The notes below the pieces were generated by a model. It was not told where the DNA came from and did not search any database. It saw only the letters and a list, made by a program, of their open reading frames with translations. From Bettongia penicillata ogilbyi (lineage: Eukaryota; Chordata; Mammalia; Diprotodontia; Potoroidae): DNA of 64,000 bases. The position numbers and the translations under genes are program-made. The stretch is taken from assembly GCA_023548195.1 (NCBI GenBank), contig JAJHZJ010000575.1:871454-935453 (forward strand). Direction: 5' to 3'. Shown here one piece after another: positions 34,747 through 44,049 of the stretch; position 1 is the stretch's first letter, and every line of letters begins with the position of its first letter.

Positions 34747-34830
34747 AATCAAAATTTAAAAAAACAGAAATTAAAAATTGTTTTTACATGCAATTGGAAA
34801 AATACTTTTAAAAAGAAAAAAATGTCATGA
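34747..34830 (+). mobile_element. L1 LINE 3' end, part 2
   Basis: Resumes with 'aatcaaaattt' and continues 'ttaaaaattgtttttacatg', 'caattggaaaaatac', the terminal L1 3' UTR words, then an A-rich tail near 34,808-34,823. It completes the element that starts at 31,540. Confidence 0.8.
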
Positions 34831-35719
34831 AATCTTTAAAAGAAAGAAATGAAAGCAACAGCAATGAAACACTTGGCATAGCAGAGAGTGAGTTAGAGAC
34901 AGTCTTGGAGAACTTAATTAAAAATGTACCTAAGATATTTAACAGGTATAGGACCCTGGACAGATCACTGAACCTCTTCAGGACTTTACAGATGAGGAAG
35001 GTAGGCTCAGCTAAGTTAAAGGACTTGGTCATTCGTATCACTTTCTGTTTTACAAAGAATTTTTCATTTATTATTATCATTAATGTAATTATTATTTTAC
35101 ATATCATATTTCCTTTGGTCTATAATCTAATACCCAAAATGAGAGAGGAAAGGAGGTAGATATCAAGTGGTACCTGGCTTGGGGCATCTTACTGCTTTTA
35201 GTTGAACCTTGAAAGATTACTAGGTGCAGAGGGAAGTAATTCCAAATCTTTCCCTCAACGCATAATGAAGAGACTGTGAGATGTTTTTCTTTCTTGTTTT
35301 CTTTATCATCGAGTGAAAGTGTGGGTGCTCATCTCTTCTTAATTTGAGACTGGCCAGGGATGGAATGTCACATTTTTATTAATTGAATGATAGTCAAGCA
35401 GGATGACAAGCAGACAATAAGCATTCATTTATCCACTCAGAAAAGGGATTTGTCTGCCTGAATGCTCCCACTCTGATGCCTCCCCATTGTGAGGAGGAGG
35501 ATGGGAAGCTTTATCAGGGTCTATCAAATTGGAAAGTCATCTGGAAACAGCCTGGTAACAGATTGCATCTCTCACCTGAGAACCAGCTGAGCCAGATAGA
35601 AAGAGGGGTTCATAAACAAAGAATTGCTCCTCAGTTCCTCACTTGTCTTTTGGGTAGTGCTCCTCATGAAGGCCAACCATCTCCCAAAGCATGCAAGGAT
35701 TGTAATCTAAATCAATTTA
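34831..35719. other. Unique sequence
   Basis: No gene. A weak reversed MIR core is seen near 34,980-35,030 ('ttacagatgaggaaggtagg'). Confidence 0.35.
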
Positions 35720-35860
35720 GTCCAATAAACAACTATTAAGTACTCATTATATGCAAGGCCCTATGTTAGTAACTAAGCATACAACATAGATAAAAATGAA
35801 ACAATTCTTGTCTAATGCAAAATTCTATAGTGGAAGACAAACAGGCCTTGGTGAAGGGAG
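35720..35860 (+). repeat. Dispersed repeat ('aacaactattaagtactcat' type)
   Basis: 'tccaataaacaactattaag', 'tactcattatatgcaaggcc', 'tatgttagtaactaagcata' and 'gaaacaattcttgtctaatg'; same family as 27,868. Confidence 0.5.
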
Positions 35861-36117
35861 AGATTGGTTCAAATCTTAATGTCATTTCTAATGACAAATA
35901 TGGGAGGAAGTGAGAGGAAAATGCATATACTAATGCACTGTTGGTGGAACTGTGAACTAATCTAACCCTTGTGTAGAGTAACTTGGAACACAAGACTATT
36001 GAACCAAACATGCGTACTCTTTAACCCAGAAATACTGCTGGTAAGTCTGGCTATATTTTGAAGAGATCAAAGGAAGAGGAAAAGGATTTAAATATACATA
36101 CATTCATATATACATTT

Positions 36118-36124
<7 letters not shown>

Positions 36125-36196
<72 letters not shown>
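36125..36196. repeat. (TA)n(GA)n composite microsatellite
   Basis: About 17 TA units followed directly by about 18 GA units, inside the L1 3' fragment. Confidence 0.95.
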
Positions 36197-36199
<3 letters not shown>

Positions 36200-36485
36200 A
36201 TAGCAGTTCTTTGTGTGGTGGTAAAAAATTGGAAACTAAGGGCATGCCTGTCAATTGAGAAAGAGTTGAACCAGTTATAGAATATGAATGTGATGTCATA
36301 CTATCGTGCTATAAGAAATGATGAAGGAGATGGTTTTAGGAAAAGATTGGAAGACATAAAAATTGAGCAGGACCACAACAATGTACACAGTAACAGCAAC
36401 GCTGTAATAATAATCAACTGTGAAAGACTTAGCAGTTCTGGTTAACACAATGACTGGAATCATGAAGAAGATGGCTAACCTCCAC

Positions 36486-36489
<4 letters not shown>

Positions 36490-36580
<91 letters not shown>
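36490..36580. repeat. (TA)n(GA)n composite microsatellite, second copy
   Basis: About 25 TA units followed by about 20 GA units, same polarity as the array 330 bp upstream. Confidence 0.95.
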
Positions 36581-36582
<2 letters not shown>

Positions 36583-36690
36583 GTAATGGGTTTTGTTTTT
36601 CTTGCCTTCTCAATGGGTGCAAAGGGGGAAGAGGGGAGTTTTACAACTGAAAAATAGTTTCTGTGCTTTAAAATAATAAATGAACTTTAA

Positions 36691-36862
36691 AAATCTTAAT
36701 GACTTCTTGCTAGTTATATGAAGATGACTAATATCTTACCTTTTCAGCCTTAATTACATTTATTAAAAGGAGATAACAATCAGTAATACTTCAAATGCTG
36801 TTATGAGAATCAAATGATGTAATATGTAAAGCATTTTTAGTTACAAAGAAATGTAAGTTATT
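36691..36862 (+). repeat. MIR 3' half, interrupted
   Basis: 'cttcaaatgctgttatgaga', 'atcaaatgatgtaatatgta', 'aagcattttt' match a MIR 3' half. The MIR is interrupted at 36,862 and its end ('gctattgtcattactatta') is found at 37,170-37,195. Confidence 0.55.
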
Positions 36863-37159
36863 CAAAGTTTTTAGAATGAATGTCAAAAATTGTTTTAGCA
36901 TGCAACTGGAAATAAAGCTACATGGGCAATGGAGTATAGAAATCAATTTTGCCTCCAGGAAAATAGAGAGAAGGGGAATGGAAGAAGGGTGGGTAATAGA
37001 AGAGAGGACAGACTGGAGGAAGGGATGGGTGGGGTGCCCGCTGTCCTGGGGTGGGGAGTGGGGAGAGATGGGGAGAAAATTTGGAATTAAAATTCTTGTG
37101 GAAGTGAATGTTAAGAACTGAAAAATAAATAAATTCTATATTAAAAAATAAAATAAAGA
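36863..37159 (+). mobile_element. HAL1/L1 3' end, truncated, inserted in a MIR
   Basis: Matches the 3' terminus of HAL1 copy 3 (45,890-46,155): 'attgttttagcatgcaactg', 'atggagtatagaaatcaatt', 'gggagagatggggagaaaat', 'gaatgttaagaactgaaaaa' and an A-rich tail. A 17-bp target duplication flanks it: 36,846-36,862 ('aagaaatgtaagttatt') and 37,160-37,176 ('aagaaatgtgagctatt'), 15 of 17 identical. Confidence 0.78.
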
Positions 37160-37211
37160 AAGAAATGTGAGCTATTGTCATTACTATTACTTACATCGTG
37201 ACTCCTACTAC

Positions 37212-37541
37212 CATATTGTGTGTGTATGTGTTCGTCCTTTGCTGCCACAGAAGACTATGCCATCAGAGAAATGTTGGCATGACTTGCATTTAACTTTGTT
37301 TTGAGTGAGGGAGGGCTGTGCAGGTCACCAGCCTTACTTTTCCTCCAGAGCCATCTGAATCCAGTGACCAGATATTCATCAAGATGACTGGAGATGACCC
37401 AATATGAGGCAATTGGGGTTAAATGACTTGCCCAAAGTCACACAGCTAGTGAGTGCCAAGTGTCTGAGGTGAGATTTGAACTCAGGTCCTCCTGACTCCT
37501 GCACTGGTGCTCTATCCATTGCACCACCTAGCTGCCCCAAC
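37212..37541 (-). mobile_element. SINE with MIR/tRNA-like head and RTE-like 3' tail
   Basis: The right half is a well-preserved reversed tRNA/MIR-type head ('cttgcccaaagtcacacagc', 'gagatttgaactcaggtcct', 'atccattgcaccacctagct'). The left half has 'gagggagggctgtgcaggtc', 'cagagccatctgaatccagt' and 'tattcatcaagatgactgga', a marsupial SINE body. The extreme left, 'gttcgtcctttgctgccaca' with 'gaagactatgccatcag', resembles the 3' end of the RTE fragment at 13,392-13,440. This fits a SINE that uses RTE machinery. Confidence 0.72.
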
Positions 37542-37699
37542 TACCACATTATTACATAGATAAGGTAGGGACTAATAGGGGTAGGAAGCAATAATAATTT
37601 CAGATGGTGTTCTAAGGAAATCTAAGGAAGAGAAAACAAAGGACACTTTTAGTGGGAAGACGGAGGGAAAAAGTTGAGTGGAGAACAATTTAAATGCAC

Positions 37700-37820
37700 A
37701 TGTCATCTCATCTGAGAGATTATAAGCTCCTGGAAGGAAGGTGCTTTTACCTTTCACTTCTGCTCTTATATCATCAGCACCTGACTCAGTACCTGAATCC
37801 ATAGTAGGTACTATGTGAGC
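37700..37820 (+). repeat. L2 LINE 3' end
   Basis: 'ttataagctcctggaaggaa', 'tcatcagcacctgactcagt', 'acctgaatccatagtaggta', the L2 terminus. Confidence 0.6.
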
Positions 37821-37824
37821 ATGG

Positions 37825-38015
37825 TGCAGTATAAAAAACCCAGGACCTGGGTTCAAATCCTCCTTTTAATTCTTGCTATCTTGTTACCTTGCACAGATCA
37901 CTTAATGTTTCTCACTGAATCTCAGTTTCTTGTCTGTGACATGATGGTAGGGCAAGATGGCCTCTGAGGTCCCTTTTTGCTCTTGATCTACAATCCTATG
38001 ACCCTATGATTGATT
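37825..38015 (+). repeat. MIR SINE
   Basis: 'aacccaggacctgggttcaa', 'cttgttaccttgcacagatc', 'tcagtttcttgtctgtgaca' and 'tggcctctgaggtccctttt' in MIR order. Confidence 0.65.
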
Positions 38016-38089
38016 GATACCTGAGTTGAGCCTTGAGAAAAGGTAAGGTTCTGAATGTTGATAATGAGGAAACAATTCATTCAAGAATT

Positions 38090-38720
38090 GCTTACAAACA
38101 GTTCTAAAAGAAAGAATAAAACTGTAAAAAGGCACACATCAAGGTAGATACAGCCCAGAGATCTGTTGGCGTACAATATATAATCTCTGAAGGGAAGTAA
38201 GGTATAATAAATCTAGAAAGATAACTTGAAGTCAAAATGCAAAGAGCCTTAAATGCCAACATAAAAATCATGTATGTTATCACTGAAACTCTGAGGAGCC
38301 ACTGAAGATTTTGAGCAGGGCATTACCATGGTTGGTTGTTAGGGGGTTCAGTGGATAGAGTGCCAAGCCTGGAGTTAGGAAGACTCATTTTCCTGAGTTC
38401 AAATCTTCCTTCAGACAGTTACTAGTGACCCCAAGCCGTTCACTTAACTCTGTTTATCTCAGTTTCTTCATCTGTAAAATGAACTGGAGAAGAAAATGAC
38501 AAATTACTCCAGTATCTTTGCAAGAGAACTCCAAATGGGGTAACATATCAAGAATCAGACATGACTGTTAAAGAAAATGTTAAATGATGTCGATACGTTA
38601 AATGTTAATGTTAAACGTTAAATGATGACGATACCATGGTCAAACTTTTTCCTTAGGAGAGTAATTTTGGAAGCTGTGGAGATTGGGAAGAACCATGAGG
38701 TACAAGCATTCAGGTTGGAT
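38090..38720 (+). repeat. Ancient dispersed repeat, split by a SINE
   Basis: Left part has 'aaagagccttaaatgccaac', 'ctctgaggagccactgaaga' and 'gagcagggcattaccatggt'; after the SINE it resumes 'taccatggtcaaactttttc', 'cttaggagagtaattttgga'. The same words occur around 51,690-51,840 ('aagaaagttacatggtcaaa'), so this is a repeat family. Name not determined. Confidence 0.55.
38333..38631 (+). mobile_element. tRNA-derived SINE with 9-bp TSD and repeated tail
   Basis: Forward SINE with B-box GTTCAAATC at 38,397-38,405, 'cttcatctgtaaaatgaact', 'tactccagtatctttgcaag' and 'gaatcagacatgactg'. The tail (38,572-38,631) is an imperfect 'gttaaatgatg' tandem. The 9-bp duplication 'taccatggt' lies at 38,324-38,332 and 38,632-38,640, and the flanks rejoin into an older repeat. 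Confidence 0.85.
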
Positions 38721-38880
38721 TGGACTTCAGAGATGATAAAGCATAATGACTTTCTTTTCGGATGACAAATTTGACAGGTCAGATAGATGATTTTCTCATT
38801 GTCAGCCGGGGAATAAATAGTAGAATGGAGATTCTGAAAGTGGATTGCCTGACTCGCAATCCAATTATTTTTCCATGGTA
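38721..38880 (-). repeat. MIR-like fragment
   Basis: 'gacaaatttgacaggtcaga', 'tctcattgtcagccggggaa', 'gtagaatggagattctgaaa' resemble a reversed MIR; diverged. Confidence 0.35.
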
Positions 38881-38981
38881 ATACCCTTCCCCTAATTCGT
38901 GTCTTTGAGGAGAACTCATTGCAATGAAATTATAGATCCTAGAAATATCAAAGTGAGGCCATATTAATTTACTTGTATGAG

Positions 38982-38988
38982 ATCTCTC

Positions 38989-39038
<50 letters not shown>

Positions 39039-39075
39039 CCTCTCCTTTTCTTCTCTCTCTTCTCTTCTCTCTCTA
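38982..39075. repeat. (TC)n-rich microsatellite
   Basis: Interrupted TC/CTCC run over about 90 bases. Confidence 0.9.
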
Positions 39076-39537
39076 TTTCTTCTTAAACTCTGTCTTTTCA
39101 ATCTCAATTGGATTTGCATTTTTTTTCTTGCAGATGTTTATACATTGCTTCAGGAATGTCTTCTTAATCTAAAGTCTTTTAAAGAAAGGGTAATGAATTT
39201 AAATTCCCTGTAAAATCTACACACAAAATTTATCCATAATTCAAAGATGCAATAAAATGAAATCAACCCCTGGCTATTCCCACTTGCACCATGTGCCCAA
39301 AGGGTCAGTGGTATAAGAACCAAAAGAAACGTAGAAAAAGTTCCACAAGGACATTCACTTGAAAATAAACAAAATGAAAGCCTGATTCTAGTCCTGTTCA
39401 TGATGGAGTTCAGGTTTATCGGCACAAGATTGATCTTGAAGTCCTGTCACTGGAGGAGGCAAGAGAAATATTTGTTAACTTAAATGAGTATATGATTTCC
39501 TTATTCAGTGAACTAGATTCATCTAGAAAGTATTATT
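39076..39537. other. Undetermined sequence upstream of sequon-rich ORF
   Basis: No repeat or gene recognised. A basic run is encoded near 39,320-39,345 on the plus strand, without context. Confidence 0.3.
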
Positions 39538-39735
39538 TTGATGGTAGTGCCTACATATCTCTTTTTTACTTTATCCCAACCAGGAAGCAAATATGAAGTG
39601 AATCATACCCTTATGACTAATGCCACTGTAAATGTCTCTCACCTGAGAATCTGCTTTATTGGAGCAAACTCTGAAAATCAATTATCATACAACATTACTA
39701 CAGGACAAAATGAAACCTTCTCTGTACTGTACTGA
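39538..39735 (+). CDS. Short ORF with dense N-glycosylation sequons, speculative
   Basis: I do not recognise it. The 65-residue product has five NxS/T sequons (NHT, NAT, NVS, NIT, NET) within about 40 residues and one cysteine, as in the ectodomain of a secreted or viral surface glycoprotein. It ends at a TGA after TVSVLY-like residues (ETFSVLY). A second frame 185 bp downstream (39,920-40,138) has WW and paired cysteines. Together they may be a relic of a glycoprotein gene or of a retroviral envelope; chance cannot be excluded. Confidence 0.2.
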   Translation: MMVVPTYLFFTLSQPGSKYEVNHTLMTNATVNVSHLRICFIGANSENQLSYNITTGQNETFSVLY

Positions 39736-39919
39736 CTGTGTCCAATTTCCCATAGTTCTCCAAAAGGAGGCTTAAGTTCCTCCTTTGAGACTGTAGTATA
39801 TAATTAAAGGATTGGAGAATCCAGGAGCCAGAAGGGACCGTGGAGGAGAGATTGATAATTAATCGATCAAATCCTGATTCTTTGTAAAGCACTATACTTG
39901 CCCTGAAGTCAATTGTGAA

Positions 39920-40138
39920 TTGCCTGACTTTTCACATCCAGCATGGTGGCTGTACAAGAGAGGCATCCATCTTTTTGGATCAGAATTCATCTCACATCAA
40001 GAAAGCACCTCTCTCAAAACCAGGAAAATATGCTTTCAGAAGGCAGTTGGGTTGCCAAGATATAATTGCAGTAACTACAAAGTGGTAGTTTATGACAACA
40101 TCCAATTCTCTAACGGAGAGCAAGAGCAACATAAATAA
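39920..40138 (+). CDS. Unrecognised 72-codon ORF, possibly part of the same relic
   Basis: The product contains HPAWWLYKRGIHLFG, two further cysteines and one sequon (NCS), and ends at TAA at 40,136. Polar and soluble, with no membrane span. See the frame at 39,538-39,735. No homologue recognised. Confidence 0.18.
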   Translation: MPDFSHPAWWLYKRGIHLFGSEFISHQESTSLKTRKICFQKAVGLPRYNCSNYKVVVYDNIQFSNGEQEQHK

Positions 40139-40684
40139 TTGAAAACCATAGAAAAACCTCAAATTTATTTAGAGTCTAAGTACAGTTAAACTAAAGTTAT
40201 ATATTTCTTCAAGATATAGATTCTATTTTTAAATGTTTTTTTCTTTTTTTTTTACAACTCCTTCCTTTTTTTTTCTTTAAATGTAGTCAAACTGACCTAT
40301 GCAAATTTCATGTTCTCTTCCTTTCTCAGTCACTGTCTGAGGGAATGACAAGAGCGAGTGGCCAAGAGCTGGGAAGACCCTGGGCATTGATGGAGACTGA
40401 ATATGAATACCAGAAAAGACATAAATAGATTCTGTTACCAAGGCAGTCAACTAAACAAATGCCTCAAGGACAGCATTTTCTTTACAAAGTTACATTTCCA
40501 AACATTGTACTAGCCAAAAAAAAAACCCATGTGTTAGGGGAAAAACACAACACAACATAAGGTTTCACTCAATCATTGCCATTACACTCTTTCTCTCAGG
40601 AGACAATGACTCTATCCAAAGGAAACACTGGTTCATAGAATTTAAACCTCACATTTTCTTGTCATAGATCATCTATCATTTAGC
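40139..40684. other. Unique sequence
   Basis: T-rich runs near 40,235-40,280. No gene or repeat recognised. Confidence 0.35.
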
Positions 40685-40840
40685 ACACACATATTAAGCA
40701 CTAATTACGTATTAAGCACTGATGACGTATTAAGCACTGATTATATATACTTTCTGCATTAAGTTCTCACATAACTGAAAACATTTTCCTTGCCCTAAAG
40801 GAGATTACATTCTATTGGAACATTATGGTATATTTTATCA
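40685..40840 (+). repeat. Dispersed repeat with triplicated 'attaagcactgat'
   Basis: 'acatattaagcactaattac', 'gtattaagcactgatgacgt' and 'attaagcactgattatat' are three near-identical 18-base units (40,691-40,747), followed by 'ccttgccctaaaggagatta' and 'cattctattgg', the body of the recurring repeat family. Confidence 0.55.
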
Positions 40841-41689
40841 TAATTCATAGGCAAACCAACTCACATGAGCAAAGTTTGACTCAAGGCAATCCCCTAGTTA
40901 TTTAGTATTAGAATTGAATGAGATAATAATATGTCATTCAACATTTAGCAGAAAGGAGGCTTACTTAGTCATAGTGGGAAAAGAATATTCAACAAAGTTA
41001 TTCAGTGAAGACACCAAGGTGAATCAGTTGAGCACAGACTCCCCAACACTGGTAATACTGTTAGGTCATGATCAGAAGCTTCAGAGATGGAACACCAAGC
41101 CCTTTGGTATCCCAGTCACCAGGAAGTCATGCTACTAACCTGAGGAGGCCCTGAGGCAACTGTTAAATGTTTTAAGAGAAAGTAATAGCCTATCCTACAG
41201 AACTTTAGAAAAAATGGCTCAGTGGATTTAGCAAGGTCCTGGGAAATATTGCTTCTATGACAACAGTCAAGTGAGAGCATCTAGGTACCTTGAGGGAAGG
41301 ACTGAAGTGGTACTGGCCAACCAAGTCAAACCATCCCCAAGCCTCCAAGCACCAGTTTCCTTCACACTTGCAGGAGAGGCAGTTGTACCCTATATAGCTA
41401 GGAACCTGTACCCTAGAGCCTGGGAAATAGCATCACCTTTCAGTTCCTACCTGTGCTTCCAACCTTCCCCCCATCCATCAATCATCCAGGACATTAACTC
41501 CCATAGAAACCCAAACTGGCAAATTGCTCTTCAGGTGCTTTAATCCCCCGTCTTCTGAAGACCCAGAAAGGAAAGTTGTCACCCCCAGAATTCTTGCCTC
41601 TACAGAATGGTTCAGTGCTATAAATGAATATTACTTTACCAAAGAAAATGTGTATTGTCATATATCTTGCAACTTTACTCCAGTCACCA
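40841..41689. other. Unique sequence
   Basis: No gene supported. Overlapping ORFs on both strands at 41,270-41,750 lack recognised motifs. Confidence 0.35.
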
Positions 41690-41855
41690 CTGACCCTTTT
41701 CATCTGCCCCACATATTTCAATATTCTTATAGGTGTTGCCAAACATGAACTCTTTGGGATCAGGGACTGTCCAGATATTTTCTATTTAATGTTCCCTGTA
41801 TTTGGTATATAGTGAATTTTTCATCCATCAATAATTTATTTATTCATTCACTTTT
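41690..41855 (+). repeat. L2 LINE 3' end
   Basis: 'catgaactctttgggatcag', 'ggactgtccagatattttct', 'tgtatttggtatatagtgaa' and 'caataatttatttattcatt' follow the L2 terminus. Confidence 0.6.
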
Positions 41856-42599
41856 TTTTAATTTCCTCTGATCAAGTCTATCTCAATGTACAGATGATCC
41901 CAGGATTTTTAAGGCTATATAAGAAGAGTTGAAGGTCAGGGAGGTTCTAACATATAGAAAAGATCTCAAACATGGCCCCATTGATTCACTCTATGTCTGC
42001 TACTCAAACATAAGGATAATGAAGTTTGGACAACAAGCAGAATGGAGAGTGAGTCCCAGTTAAGGCATAGAATTGTTATATTCCACATCTATGGTGTAAC
42101 TATCCAAGAAGACAAAGTAAACCACAAGTATTTAAATAGCTTTGAATCAATGCTTAAGTCTAGTTTTGCTTTTTTTGGGGGGTAAGGATAAAATAAAAGA
42201 CTTTCCATGTATAACACTCCATGTATATGTTTCATATGGGTTTTATCTGTAATTCAGATAAAGGTGGAGATGACATGCCTATTAAATGTGCAGAGGCACA
42301 GGGTAAAAAGAACAGTCAGTGCTCTGGATGACAGAGTTCAGATATGAAAAAATCTTGATGGACTCAAGCATTGAAATGAGTGAAGTAAAATGAAATTAAG
42401 AAGAAATAAATGTAAGTTCTTGTGCTTGAGTTGAAAAAGTTTATCTTCAGGAATTCAACACTACAAGACCTGGTTAAACAGTAGTTTGAAAAAAGATCTG
42501 GGGTTTTTCATAGACTGAAAACTCAATACAGGTCATGAATGTGATATAATTCAGCTGCTACAGGCTTGAACTTTTTAAAAAAAAATGTGGGGATTGACT
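41856..42599. other. Unique sequence
   Basis: No gene or repeat recognised. Confidence 0.35.
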
Positions 42600-42790
42600 C
42601 CAGAGTTGTGATTTCATTGCTATCTCCTAGATGAAGAAACTGATTTTATTGATAGATTGGCATATAACAGTCTGAGTGTTGCCAAGTAATTCTCAGAGGA
42701 AGCTTGACTGGTGTCCCAGAGCAGAGGTGTCAGGGTAGCACTTGACCCCACTTTCTCTTGGATCTAAAGCCATACCTTTTCCCACTATGC
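42600..42790 (-). repeat. MIR-like fragment
   Basis: 'ctcctagatgaagaaactga', 'gcttgactggtgtcccagag' and 'gtagcacttgaccccacttt', a diverged reversed MIR. Confidence 0.4.
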
Positions 42791-42834
42791 TAAGCTTTCT
42801 GTCATGAGAGATGTAGCTTCCAGGAATAAAAGTT

Positions 42835-43360
42835 CTTTTGTACTCTGTCCTGGCCATACCACAACTGGAGTATTATTGCATTCAGTTCTAGGCATCATGA
42901 TTTAGGAAGGATAGTGGTAAGCTGGAAAGTATCCATGGAAGAGACAATCAGGGTGATGAGGGTATCATAAGATCTTAGTTTTGGTCTAAGGTACTGGTGA
43001 TATTTAACCTCGAGAAGAGAAGAGAAGGGCACAGTACCCCTCTTCAAGTATTGAAAGTTCTATGACATGAAAGATGGATTAGATGTGGTCCAGTTTGCCC
43101 TCAGGGACAGAACTACAAACACTGGGGTGCACTGGGGTCAGTGAGGAAGTGGAGAGCAAAGAAGGCAAATTTAGACTTCAGATCAGGAAAAAAACAACAG
43201 CCTTCCAAAATGTAGATACATCCCCAGGTAAAGTGGGAGACCTTAACAGGTAATTGGTTTCTCTCACTGGTGGTCTCCAAGCAAGGACTATATTCAGAAA
43301 GGTTAGACTGGTGAAGGCAGATGAAGTCTCTTTCTACTGTAAAACTCTATGACTCTGAGA
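42835..43360 (+). mobile_element. L3/CR1 LINE 3' end
   Basis: A long, readable L3/CR1 3' coding end: 'ggagtattattgcattcagt', 'ctaggcatcatgatttagga', 'ggtaagctggaaagtatcca', 'aacctcgagaagagaagaga', 'cccctcttcaagtattgaaa', 'caggaaaaaaacaacagcct', 'tcactggtggtctccaagca' and the terminal 'ctctatgactctgag'. In CR1 this region encodes the end of the RT protein. The frame is lost. A reverse-orientation relative lies at 59,560-59,965. Confidence 0.75.
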
Positions 43361-44049
43361 AGATGAGACTCATGAAATAATCCAGAATAAGGGTTTATTT
43401 TCTTCAGATTTTCAATATAACTTTTAGACGATAAACGGTGTTAAAAATAAACATTGTCCTGTTAAGTAAAGGAACACACATATATGACAGAGTAGAAAGA
43501 TGCACCAATTCTAACTCTTCCCCCACAGCCCATAAAATACCTGTAAAAAATGACTCTAAACAAATTCTAGAGCAGCTGAAGTCACAAAACGACAGAGTGA
43601 AAGAGATTTCCAGTGCAAAGCATCCTGGAAGGTGGAAAAGAAAGGTCTATCACATTGGGCGGTGAGGAGTGGAGTGGAGTTCATATAATGCAGCTCGACT
43701 TTGACAGCAAGGCACTGGCAGGAACAGGAGGAGAGCAGGACTTGGAGGTGAAATTCTCAGCAGCAGCTGCAGTTCCCAGATCCCTCAACCCACAAATGCC
43801 AAGGACAGCTTCAAAGGTCAATGAGAAAGTTTTTTCACCTGAGTGAAAAGGGAGCATCCTCCCCTAGCCCTGGCCCCAGGCAGTGCAGCAGCAGACATTT
43901 TTGGAGCCCTTGGCCTAAAGCCCCTGGGGGAATTGAACAGCTAGTGTGGGTCTCAGTTCTCAGTGGTGGCAAACTGAGAACCTTCAGGTCCCTAGAGTAT
44001 ACTTTCCTCTTGACAAGCCACTCAAAAGTGAAGTAACTAGCTAGGGAAA

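Larger units (their letters stand above)
35925..36690 (+). mobile_element. L1 LINE 3' fragment with two TA-GA microsatellites
   Basis: Forward L1 3' words: 'ctaatgcactgttggtggaa', 'ctgtgaactaatctaaccct', 'tctttaacccagaaatactg', 'tttatagcagttctttgtgt', 'ttggaaactaagggcatgcc', 'gtgctataagaaatgatgaa', 'cacagtaacagcaacgctgt', ending 'cttgccttctcaatgggtgc' and an A-rich 3' end. It is the forward equivalent of the fragment at 12,180-13,262. Two composite arrays interrupt it. Confidence 0.78.

Noticed and set aside
34186..34830. 214-codon plus-strand ORF
   Set aside because: It lies antisense to the GC-rich 5' UTR of HAL1 copy 2, where stops are rare by composition, and runs into the L1 tail.
36125..36580. 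Spaced simple repeats read as a CRISPR array
   Set aside because: Units are dinucleotides with no distinct spacers, in a vertebrate genome.
36058..36650. ORFs made of IYIY and ERER repeats
   Set aside because: Translations of TA and GA microsatellites.
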